Notes under the pieces: model-generated
Seen by the model: only the letters and a program-made list of their open reading frames with translations
Told to the model about the DNA's origin: nothing
Database searches by the model: none
Made by a program: the position numbers and the translations under genes
Source: a bacterium
GTDB lineage: Bacteria > Vulcanimicrobiota > Xenobia > RGZZ01
Assembly: GCA_021782195.1 (NCBI GenBank)
Contig: JAJXVI010000240.1
Coordinates: 1-5,164 of the forward strand
Reading direction: 5' to 3'
Length of the DNA stretch: 5,164 nt
Part shown: in pieces, positions 1 through 5,106 of the stretch
Layout of the letters: each line of letters opens with the position of its first letter
Numbering within the stretch: position 1 is the first letter of the stretch

Positions 1-11
1 CCTCCTAGCTG

Positions 12-86
12 ATGGGAATGCCTCGATGGGCGTCGCGCCACCTGCCCGTCCGCCTTGCGTTTGCATGGGGAGGGCCTTTCGGTTAG
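12..86 (+). pseudogene. Detached 5' end of the patatin gene, ending at TAG
   Basis: This frame is the same as that of the gene at 111-1301 and is closed by TAG at 84-86. From ATG 12 it reads MGMPRWASRHLPVR and then LAFAWGGPFG before the stop. Patatin-like proteins begin with a short beta strand and a Gly-rich oxyanion loop of the LAFSGGGxxGAY type, about 30-40 residues before the catalytic Ser. Here the first Gly of WGGPFG lies 34 codons before the Ser of GTSAG, which is the expected spacing. After the TAG the frame continues AYIECWPQM into the main ORF. I infer that this is the original N-terminus, separated by a nonsense mutation, a pair of small indels, or a sequence error. Another TAG at 6-8 closes the frame further upstream. 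Identification rests on a short motif, so confidence is moderate. Confidence 0.5.
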
Positions 87-110
87 GCGTACATCGAGTG
101 TTGGCCTCAG

Positions 111-1301
111 ATGCGAACCACGCTGGAAACCTCTCAGGGGCAGGTGCGCCTCGACGAATTTGTCGGAACCTCCGCCGGCGCAATCACGGCAGGCCTTCTG
201 GCCGCGGGTTATCAGCCCGAGGAGATGAGCGACATCCTGCCGCAACTCGACTTCAAACATTTCTACGGCGACTATCTGTGGCTGTCGGGCGCCAACGATC
301 CCCAGGTCCGTGGAATCGACCGTACCGGGCTGTTCTCAATGCGTCAGATGTATCAGGCCGTGAGTAACCTCATCGCTCGAAAAGTCAGCGTCAAAGGGCG
401 CCCCGTGCTGTTCCGTGACCTGCCGTTCAAGCTCAAGGTCGTCTCCACCGTGGTCAACACCGATCTGCCCGAAGATGTACAGCGCCAGCTCGGGATCCGT
501 TCCGACGGCGAGATCGTGTTCGGGACGGACACAACCCCGAACATGGACGTGGCCGCCGCCATCTGCTGCTCCGCGGCCATCCCCGGATTCTTTCAAGCCC
601 CGCAGATTACCGTTGCCCTTCCGGGGCAGGCTGCGAACCCGAACGCGCCCATGAAGGAATACCGCCTGCAGTTTGCGGACGGCGGCGCGGTGAACAATCT
701 GGGCACAACCCTCCCCTCCGGACTCGATGACCACAGCGTTCTCGCGACCCTTCCCGTGTATCGACAGGCCCCGGGCGCCAACCCGGACGCTCCACCGGTC
801 GACCTTGGCGTGCTGGACTACGATCCTGCGGCGCTCAAACAGATCAATGCCTTCAACACCGAACGGTACGCCACTTTTGCCCCTCAACTGGCTGGCCTGC
901 TTCAAAAGACCGCCGACCACGGGTGCAGCAGGGCAGTCATCGCCTTCAATCCGTCAACGCTTTCGGAACAGACCGCTCCCATTCTTCAGGGTCGTACCCG
1001 CGACGACACCGCACGCCTGCACGCCCTGGCGGACGCGTCGCAAACCCCGCACATGGACGCGGATGACGGCAGAACGGTGATGATGAATCACGAGCCCCAT
1101 CACCGCTCCTTCATCGAACAGACCGTGGTCAAGGAACTGTTCGACGCCAGGGGAACCTTCACGCCGCACTGGAACGCCGCCCCGTCCTACCGCATGTCCA
1201 CGCACGAGGCACACGGTACTGCCGACGTGCTGGTCGCGGTCTCGGCCTCCTATCTCACGTCGTCCTATCAGCAGGAAGAGAACCTTTTCGAGCAGCCTTG
1301 A
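111..1301 (+). CDS. Patatin-like phospholipase, N-terminally truncated
   Basis: The 396-residue product is a patatin-like lipid acyl hydrolase. This family cleaves acyl esters of phospholipids or other lipids with a Ser-Asp dyad. The nucleophile elbow GTSAG is at residues 19-23 (Ser21), followed by AITAGLLAAGY, a typical patatin helix. The CCSAAIPGFF stretch at 152-161 matches the family's ASSAIPxxF segment, and the DGG motif at 190-192 supplies the Asp (D190) followed by AVNNLG. Ser21 is far too close to the N-terminus for a complete enzyme, because the oxyanion-hole glycines that normally precede it are missing. They appear in the same frame upstream of a TAG at 84-86. ATG 111 is the first possible in-frame start after that stop and has no Shine-Dalgarno sequence. 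The ORF after the start is otherwise intact, so decay is recent or the stop is an error. No signal peptide is visible. It heads a likely three-gene unit. The family call is secure; activity of this form is doubtful. Confidence 0.88.
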   Translation: MRTTLETSQGQVRLDEFVGTSAGAITAGLLAAGYQPEEMSDILPQLDFKHFYGDYLWLSGANDPQVRGIDRTGLFSMRQMYQAVSNLIARKVSVKGRPVLFRDLPFKLKVVSTVVNTDLPEDVQRQLGIRSDGEIVFGTDTTPNMDVAAAICCSAAIPGFFQAPQITVALPGQAANPNAPMKEYRLQFADGGAVNNLGTTLPSGLDDHSVLATLPVYRQAPGANPDAPPVDLGVLDYDPAALKQINAFNTERYATFAPQLAGLLQKTADHGCSRAVIAFNPSTLSEQTAPILQGRTRDDTARLHALADASQTPHMDADDGRTVMMNHEPHHRSFIEQTVVKELFDARGTFTPHWNAAPSYRMSTHEAHGTADVLVAVSASYLTSSYQQEENLFEQP

Positions 1302-1321
1302 TTCCAGGCCCCGCGCCAGAA

Positions 1322-1333
1322 CCTGCGCGCAGG
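1322..1333. repeat. 12-bp perfect palindrome after the patatin gene
   Basis: CCTGCGCGCAGG is a perfect palindrome in the short gap between the patatin stop and the next gene. No T-run follows on the + strand, so it does not qualify as an intrinsic terminator. It may simply be a chance GC-rich palindrome. Confidence 0.35.
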
Positions 1334-1350
1334 CGTCTGAAAAACACGCA

Positions 1351-1356
1351 AGGGAG
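1351..1356 (+). promoter_or_regulatory. Ribosome binding site favouring TTG 1363
   Basis: AGGGAG lies 6 nt before TTG 1363 and is the best Shine-Dalgarno match near this gene. The next canonical start in the frame, ATG 1558, is preceded by CCTCTGGGCCGCG, which has no convincing site. The site therefore supports the long form of the PEBP-family protein, although that places the signal peptide unusually far from the N-terminus. Confidence 0.45.
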
Positions 1357-1362
1357 TCTGTC

Positions 1363-2118
1363 TTGCCATCTCTGGGTAGGTCTATCTCCCGTTCCTCATC
1401 GTCGGGGCCGCAGGGTTTTGCGTGCCGCCCGAGCCACCCGAACCACCCGAACCGCCCGAACCGCCCGAACCGCCCGAGACACCCGAGCCACCCGTGTCGA
1501 ACAAACCGAACCCAACTGTGCCTCCCACGGTCCGGCGTTCGTCTCCTCTGGGCCGCGATGGTGGCAGGTCTGCTCGCCTGTGGCGGTTGTCACGCGCGGC
1601 CATCTTCCACACACGCCGACGCGAGACCGACCGTCGACCCATCGTCGCCCGGCAGCACCGTCCTGCGCCTGCGAAGCGCCGCCTTCCTGGAAGGACATGC
1701 GATTCCCAGACGCTACACCGGTGACGGAGCCGACGTCTCGCCACCCCTGCACTGGACCGGCGTGCCTTCCTCAACGCGCTCGCTCGCGCTAGTGGTAGAC
1801 GATCCCGATGCGCCCGGTGGCACCTGGGTGCACTGGGTGCTCTACAACATCCCCCCGACACAGAGTCGGCTCCCGGAGGGCATCCCACACGTCCCGACCC
1901 TGCCGGACGGAATCTGCCAGGGTCGAAACGACTTCGGACGAATCGGCTGGGGTGGACCCACGCCACCCAACGGCGTGCATCATTACCACTTTCACCTGTA
2001 CGCCCTCGACCAGATTCTGTCGATCAAAGCGCAACCGACGCGCACGCAACTCAACCTCGCCATGGCCCACCACGTTCTGGCACGGGCGCTCCTGGTGGGG
2101 ACGTACACGCGCCGATAG
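1363..2118 (+). CDS. PEBP / YbhB-YbcL family lipoprotein
   Basis: The product is 251 residues from TTG 1363, or 186 from ATG 1558. Residues from about 98 onward form a phosphatidylethanolamine-binding-protein domain of the bacterial YbhB/YbcL type. YTGDGADVSPPLHW is at 118-131, the ligand-pocket DDPDAP at 146-151, WVHWVLYNIP at 155-164, DFGRIGWGGPTPPNG at 190-204, then HHYHFHLYALD. The usual GxHR pocket motif reads GVHH here, so the Arg is replaced by His. The family binds small anionic or phospholipid-like ligands; the role in bacteria is mostly unknown. A hydrophobic segment, VRLLWAAMVAGLLACGGC (59-76), looks like a lipoprotein signal with Cys73 or Cys76 as the lipidated residue, followed by a Ser/Pro/Ala-rich linker. 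The start is unsettled. TTG 1363 has a Shine-Dalgarno sequence but adds a Pro/Asn/Arg-rich, repeat-encoded lead. ATG 1558 truncates the signal. A non-canonical CTG at 1516 would give an ideal-length signal peptide but has no ribosome site. Confidence 0.85.
   Translation: MPSLGRSISRSSSSGPQGFACRPSHPNHPNRPNRPNRPRHPSHPCRTNRTQLCLPRSGVRLLWAAMVAGLLACGGCHARPSSTHADARPTVDPSSPGSTVLRLRSAAFLEGHAIPRRYTGDGADVSPPLHWTGVPSSTRSLALVVDDPDAPGGTWVHWVLYNIPPTQSRLPEGIPHVPTLPDGICQGRNDFGRIGWGGPTPPNGVHHYHFHLYALDQILSIKAQPTRTQLNLAMAHHVLARALLVGTYTRR
1428..1499 (+). repeat. 9-bp tandem repeat, about eight units
   Basis: Units follow CCCGARCCR. Three identical CCCGAACCG copies sit at 1446-1472, flanked by CCCGAACCA and CCCGAGCCA on the left and by CCCGAGACA, CCCGAGCCA and a degenerate CCCGTGTCG on the right. 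Because the unit is a multiple of three, copy changes would keep every frame open. This explains why all + frames and the - strand show artificial low-complexity ORFs here. In the PEBP frame it reads PNH/PNR repeats; in another + frame it reads EPP repeats; on the - strand it reads Gly-Gly-Ser. It lies between the likely start codon and the signal peptide of the PEBP gene, so it is either a translated N-terminal lead or untranslated leader. Confidence 0.9.
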
Positions 2119-2122
2119 GTCG

Positions 2123-3091
2123 ATGTGCGACGTGCCGATGCTGCGAGGGCTGATGGAGCGTATCCCGGCGCGTGCATGGCTTGCGCGGTGGTCGGTCGTG
2201 CGGCCCTCCTTTCGCCCTGCATCGCCTTTCGCCAACAAGGCTTCGCGAGACCGCGTGCACGAGCAGTACGACCGCCTTGTGGAGAGACTGCCGATCGACG
2301 TCGAGAGGAGATCCGTCACAACACGCTACGGCACGACGCACGTGCTGGTTGCGGGTCCACCCGAGGCTCCTCCCCTGTTGACGCTTCACGGTCTGAATTT
2401 TGGAGGGGCACTCAACCTTCGCCTGTTACTGCCTCTGACCCGGCAGTTCCGAGTCTATGCACCCGATACGCCGGGGCAGGCCGGGCGAAGCGTTCCGCGG
2501 CGTCTTGACTGGAAACAACACGAGTACGCCTGGTGGACGATTGACCTGCTCGACCAGTTGCAACTCGAGAAGGTACCGTTCGTGGCAACCTCCTTCGGTG
2601 GGGCCGTGCTGCTCGATGCAGCAACCGTAGCGCCCGATCGCATCGGACGCACCGTACTGATTGTGCCCGCCGGTCTCACCCCAGTTGCAACCTGGCGGGC
2701 ACTCACACGGCTCGTCTGGCCCGGGTTCCTCTATCGCGTGACGCGGGATCGCGCGTTCCTGCGCCAGACTGTCAGCGCACTGACAGGACAGCGAGACGAC
2801 GAGATGCTGGAGTACTTCGATCTCCTGGCCCACCACGTGCGCCCGGTTCTCAGCGCCCCTCCTTGCGTGAGAGCGCAGGACCTCGCCCGCTTCGAGTCGC
2901 CCGTCGCACTGCTCGCCGCTCGCGACGACGTGTTCTTCCCGACCGATCGCCTGCTCGAGGACGCGCGCAGGTCGCTTCCACGACTGTCCTTCGTGGCGGT
3001 CGTGTCCGGCCACCACATTCCGTCGTCACGGGAATGTCAGCGTTTGAATGAGCTGATTTATGACTTTCTGACCACACCCGAATACAGGTGA
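2123..3091 (+). CDS. Alpha/beta-fold hydrolase (carboxylesterase-like)
   Basis: The 322-residue protein is an alpha/beta-fold hydrolase, a probable esterase. The segment SVTTRYGTTHVLVAGPPEAP (64-83) leads into LLTLHG (85-90), the strand and oxyanion-loop HG. VYAPDTPGQAGRS (111-123) matches the family's AxDxxGxGxS segment. The nucleophile elbow is VATSFGGA (154-161) with Ser157; the usual first Gly of GxSxG is Ala155, which small-residue rules tolerate. VALLAARDDVFFP (261-273) supplies the acidic residue (D268 or D269), and SGHHIP (295-300) supplies the catalytic His297. The triad is thus complete. No signal peptide or transmembrane segment is evident, so it is probably cytoplasmic. ATG 2123 is only 4 nt past the PEBP stop, implying translational coupling. 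ATG 2153, preceded at a short distance by GAGGG (2145-2149), is an alternative start that would remove 10 residues outside the fold. The substrate is unknown; TTRYGTTHV followed by GPxxAPP resembles bacterial carboxylesterase-type members of the superfamily. Confidence 0.9.
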   Translation: MCDVPMLRGLMERIPARAWLARWSVVRPSFRPASPFANKASRDRVHEQYDRLVERLPIDVERRSVTTRYGTTHVLVAGPPEAPPLLTLHGLNFGGALNLRLLLPLTRQFRVYAPDTPGQAGRSVPRRLDWKQHEYAWWTIDLLDQLQLEKVPFVATSFGGAVLLDAATVAPDRIGRTVLIVPAGLTPVATWRALTRLVWPGFLYRVTRDRAFLRQTVSALTGQRDDEMLEYFDLLAHHVRPVLSAPPCVRAQDLARFESPVALLAARDDVFFPTDRLLEDARRSLPRLSFVAVVSGHHIPSSRECQRLNELIYDFLTTPEYR

Positions 3092-3102
3092 CCACAGGGA
3101 GC

Positions 3103-3138
3103 ACAAACAAAACGGGGCCGTCACGGATGACAGCCCCG
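3103..3138 (-). terminator. Intrinsic terminator of the peptidyl-prolyl isomerase gene
   Basis: On the - strand, CGGGGC then TGTCA, loop TCCG, TGACG and GCCCCG form a stem of 6 bp plus 4 bp with one mismatch (C3119 opposite A3132). It is followed directly by TTTTGTTTG, complementary to 3103-3112. The hairpin begins about 26 nt past the TAG stop of the isomerase gene, a classic Rho-independent arrangement. On the + strand the same hairpin is followed by CGGAGGCC, with no T-run, so it should not stop transcription of the convergent hydrolase gene by itself. Confidence 0.85.
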
Positions 3139-3164
3139 CGGAGGCCAAAAGCGCGACCCTGGCG

Positions 3165-3872
3165 CTACTTGAGCGGCTCGATTCGAACCACCAGCATGTG
3201 GTCTCCCTGCTGGATCTTGTCGACGACGCTCATCCCGTGAGTGACCTGGCCGAAAACTGTGTACTGATGATCGAGTTCCGGCTGCGGTGCAAGACAGATG
3301 TAGAACTGCGATCCCGCGCTGTTGGGATCGGATGTTCGGGCCATTGCAACGGTGCCCCGCAGGTGGGGGTGATTGTTGAACTCGGCCGGCAGTGTATAGC
3401 CAGGTCCGCCGGACCCCGTCCCGGTCGGGTCCCCGCCCTGGACGACAAAGCCAGGCACCACACGGTGAAACGTAAGGCCGTTGTAGAACCCGTCGCGGGC
3501 AAGTTTCACAAAGCTTGCCACGGTGTGCGGAGCCGCCTTCGGAAAGAAGCGAAAAGCAAACGTACCGCGCTCGGTCTTGATGACCGCCTGCAACTTCGCA
3601 TACTGGGCAATGTTTCCGACCGGCGGAGCCGCCGTGTAGGTCGGGCGAGGGGAAACACCGGACGAAGGATCCGATGCAGACTGGGGAGCAGGCTGCCCGG
3701 CCGGTGAGGATGGCGAGGACGGGTTCTGCGCAACCTGCGCAACAGGGGAAGAACTCGCTGAAGAGGCGAGTGTACCGATGGCTCCTGGCGGAGATTGTGA
3801 GCAACCGCAGGCAAACAGAGCGACGGTCGCCAGAATCAACAAAGAATGTCGAACGTTGAGCAAGATGAACAC
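3165..3872 (-). CDS. Cyclophilin-type peptidyl-prolyl isomerase lipoprotein
   Basis: The 235-residue protein (from GTG 3872) catalyses cis-trans isomerisation of peptide bonds before proline and probably helps fold exported proteins. A short positively charged N-terminus and the hydrophobic run SLLILATVALF precede a lipobox-like LFAC, with Cys22 (or Cys24) as the likely lipid anchor. Residues 25-88 are a Ser/Pro/Ala-rich linker. The cyclophilin domain runs from about 91 to 235: FHRVVPGFVVQGGDP (135-149, catalytic Arg137 and Gln145), GTGSGGPGY (151-159), and SAGSQFYI (185-192, Gln189 and Phe190). DHQYTVFGQV (201-210) completes the usual set. The start is chosen for signal-peptide length. GTG 3872 follows GGAG at only 2 nt, TTG 3863 lies 11 nt from it, and ATG 4046 would put 58 extra residues before the signal. 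The gene faces the hydrolase tail to tail and is divergent from tatC. Confidence 0.92.
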   Translation of the reverse strand: MFILLNVRHSLLILATVALFACGCSQSPPGAIGTLASSASSSPVAQVAQNPSSPSSPAGQPAPQSASDPSSGVSPRPTYTAAPPVGNIAQYAKLQAVIKTERGTFAFRFFPKAAPHTVASFVKLARDGFYNGLTFHRVVPGFVVQGGDPTGTGSGGPGYTLPAEFNNHPHLRGTVAMARTSDPNSAGSQFYICLAPQPELDHQYTVFGQVTHGMSVVDKIQQGDHMLVVRIEPLK

Positions 3873-3934
3873 GACTCCGGTCCGAGAGGCGCGGGCGAAG
3901 GTGCCAGCGCCGGTCAATGATTGTCGTACGCAAG

Positions 3935-3991
3935 TCTGGTCGACGTGACCCCGCGAAGGGGCGCCCGGCTGTGTCCCCGGGGGCGACCAGA
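3935..3991. repeat. Inverted repeats able to form a branched structure
   Basis: An outer 8-bp inverted repeat, TCTGGTCG (3935-3942) with CGACCAGA (3984-3991), encloses two inner hairpins. The first is CCCC-GCGAA-GGGG at 3949-3961. The second is CGCCC (3962-3966) that can pair with GGGCG (3981-3985), competing partly with the outer arm. It lies 63-119 nt upstream of GTG 3872 and so would be in the leader of the isomerase transcript if that starts further upstream. No T-run follows on either strand, so it is not a simple terminator. Whether it acts as RNA or as DNA is unknown. Confidence 0.45.
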
Positions 3992-4267
3992 CATCCGGAC
4001 TTTCCCGCGCGCGAGCGGGTGGCAGATGCTTCGACGCTGCCTGCACGGAGCCTGCCGGCGGGCGTCCTCTGTCAGGAAGCAGACTTTTTTCTGGGGCACG
4101 GTCGCACCATAGCCTTCAGGAAGGAAAACAACGACCACTCGCGAACGGCTTCCGAGTATGGTTCCCGCTGCGGGTTGAAGCCGAGCGCGCGCGAACCCCG
4201 ATTGAATGACGAAAAGGTGAAGTTGCCCTGCCCGCCTCAGAAGTTTCCCAATCGCGTCCAACAGACC

Positions 4268-4272
4268 GGGAG
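4268..4272 (+). promoter_or_regulatory. GGGAG directly abutting the tatC ATG
   Basis: GGGAG touches ATG 4273 with no spacer, whereas ribosome binding usually needs about 5-9 nt. The match may be coincidental. Together with the open frame back to 4210, it casts some doubt on ATG 4273 as the true start. Confidence 0.3.
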
Positions 4273-4977
4273 ATGACCTTCACCGATCACCTGGGTGAGC
4301 TTCGGTCGCGCATTCTCTACGCCCTCGCAGGCTGGGTCCCGTGTTCCGTTGGAACCTGGTTTGTCACCCCTCGCCTCATCCGGTACATGCGGATGCCCAT
4401 CGGGCACACGGAGCTCATCTTCACACGCCCCACTGAAGCCTTCATGGTGTACCTCAAGGTTGCGGTCATCGGGGGTCTGTTCCTTTCTCTGCCGTGGATA
4501 CTCTATCAGGCTGCAGCGTTCGTGATGCCAGGCCTTGAACCGAGCGAGAGGCGTTGGATTCAATCCATCGTCCCGGCAAGCTTCGTGCTGTTCGTGGGCG
4601 GCGCAACCTTCGCCTACCTGTGCGTGCTCCCCGTCACGATGCACTTCTTCCTCACATTCCAGACAGCCGATCTCAAGGCCATGATCTCGCTCTCGGAGTA
4701 CATCGGTTTCATCACGATGATGCTGGTCGTGTGCGGATTGATCTTTCAGACGCCGATTGTCATCGTCATCCTGGCTGTGCTGGGTTTCGTGAATGTGCAG
4801 TTGCTTCGAAAGGGCAGAAGATGGGCGATTCTGATGATCTTTGTCATCGCCGGTATCGTCACACCATCCCCGGACGCCTTCACGCAAGTTGTCGTGGCAC
4901 TGCCAATGGTCGTGCTCTACGAAATCAGCATCCTGCTTGTGCGATGGCTGGTGAAGCCTTCGCCAAAGCCGTCCTAG
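4273..4977 (+). CDS. tatC: Sec-independent protein translocase subunit TatC
   Basis: The 234-residue polytopic membrane protein is TatC, the part of the twin-arginine translocase that recognises RR signal peptides of folded cargo in the cytoplasmic membrane. The N-terminal MTFTDHLGELRSRI carries the conserved cytoplasmic HLxELR motif (Glu9). Six hydrophobic segments fall near 14-32, 61-83, 99-121, 144-171, 183-196 and 206-226. Other family marks are RPTEAFMVYLKV (52-63), GLEPSERR (87-94) in the second cytoplasmic loop, and TPSPDAFTQ (197-205). The position matching the conserved transmembrane Glu of E. coli TatC (Glu170, FEVP) is Gln159 here, in FQTP. Gln also occurs there in functional homologues as far as I recall. 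Length is near normal, slightly short. The frame is open back to 4210 but has no ATG, GTG or TTG before 4273. No tatA or tatB is adjacent on the visible side. The stop codon directly meets an insertion-sequence end. Confidence 0.95.
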   Translation: MTFTDHLGELRSRILYALAGWVPCSVGTWFVTPRLIRYMRMPIGHTELIFTRPTEAFMVYLKVAVIGGLFLSLPWILYQAAAFVMPGLEPSERRWIQSIVPASFVLFVGGATFAYLCVLPVTMHFFLTFQTADLKAMISLSEYIGFITMMLVVCGLIFQTPIVIVILAVLGFVNVQLLRKGRRWAILMIFVIAGIVTPSPDAFTQVVVALPMVVLYEISILLVRWLVKPSPKPS

Positions 4978-5011
4978 CAGCCTGTGTGAGAATCGCTCAA
5001 GCGGACCCGCT

Positions 5012-5035
5012 CGCCGGGCGTGTAGCCCGCCGGCG
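5012..5035. repeat. Hairpin within the IS end region
   Basis: CGCC-GGGC at 5012-5019 can pair with GCCC at 5025-5028 and, after a 3-nt bulge, GGCG at 5032-5035, around a GTGTA loop region. It is a GC-rich hairpin in the noncoding part of the IS end, with no T-run. It may be transposase-related secondary structure or chance in GC-rich DNA. Confidence 0.4.
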
Positions 5036-5078
5036 CCTGCCGCAGACCTGCCTGGTAGGAGACAGTCTCGCGCTTCGT

Positions 5079-5106
5079 TCCCTGGCTGCTACGCAGCGAC
5101 CAGGGA
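5079..5106. repeat. Hairpin overlapping the transposase stop codon
   Basis: Arms TCCCTGG (5079-5085) and CCAGGGA (5100-5106) are perfect complements. Inside them CTGC (5086-5089) can pair with GCAG (5093-5096), leaving 3 nt unpaired on one side. The structure spans the transposase TAG at 5089-5091. No T-run follows on the - strand, so it is not a standard terminator; it could still limit read-through or affect mRNA stability. Confidence 0.55.

Larger units (their letters stand above)
3873..4272. other. Divergent intergenic region between isomerase and tatC
   Basis: This 400-nt stretch should hold the promoters of both flanking genes. I see no match close enough to TTGACA/TATAAT to place one. 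ORFs across it in both directions lack family-like sequence or coding features. It does contain several hairpins: a clustered structure at 3935-3991, CCCGC-6-GCGGG at 4004-4019, and CCTTC/GAAGG near 4111-4122. A T6 run lies at 4085-4090 after only a weak 4-bp TCTG/CAGA stem, too weak to call a terminator. I recognise no tRNA, tmRNA, RNase P or riboswitch. Confidence 0.5.

Noticed and set aside
336..920. Long - strand ORF opposite the patatin gene
   Set aside because: It is the mirror of a recognised coding region, with no family-like motif; high GC alone keeps it open.
1422..1724. + strand ORF starting with Glu-Pro-Pro repeats
   Set aside because: It looks like a Pro-rich linker, but downstream it runs out of frame through the PEBP gene and has no recognisable domain.
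1382..1966. - strand ORF with Gly-Gly-Ser repeats
   Set aside because: The repeat comes from the 9-bp array, and the rest is antisense to the PEBP domain.
1808..2122. N-terminal extension of the hydrolase frame over the PEBP gene
   Set aside because: It overlaps a confident gene in another frame; ATG 2123 or 2153 gives a normal-length hydrolase.
3121..3933. 270-codon - strand ORF over the isomerase gene
   Set aside because: It is a shifted-frame shadow of the clear cyclophilin domain.
3890..4060. GGGAAAGTCCGGA on the - strand, similar to the RNase P RNA motif GAGGAAAGTCCGGGC
   Set aside because: The other conserved blocks of RNase P RNA (such as the ACAGAAA-like and GGGTGAAA-like segments) are missing downstream, and the region is too short.
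4062..4092. T6 run after a small stem, as a possible + strand terminator
   Set aside because: Only about 4 bp of stem immediately precede the T-run, and no + strand gene ends nearby.
3914..4276. ORFs of about 115 codons on both strands in the isomerase-tatC gap
   Set aside because: They are Arg/Pro-rich with no motif, no hydrophobic TatA-like helix and no convincing ribosome site.
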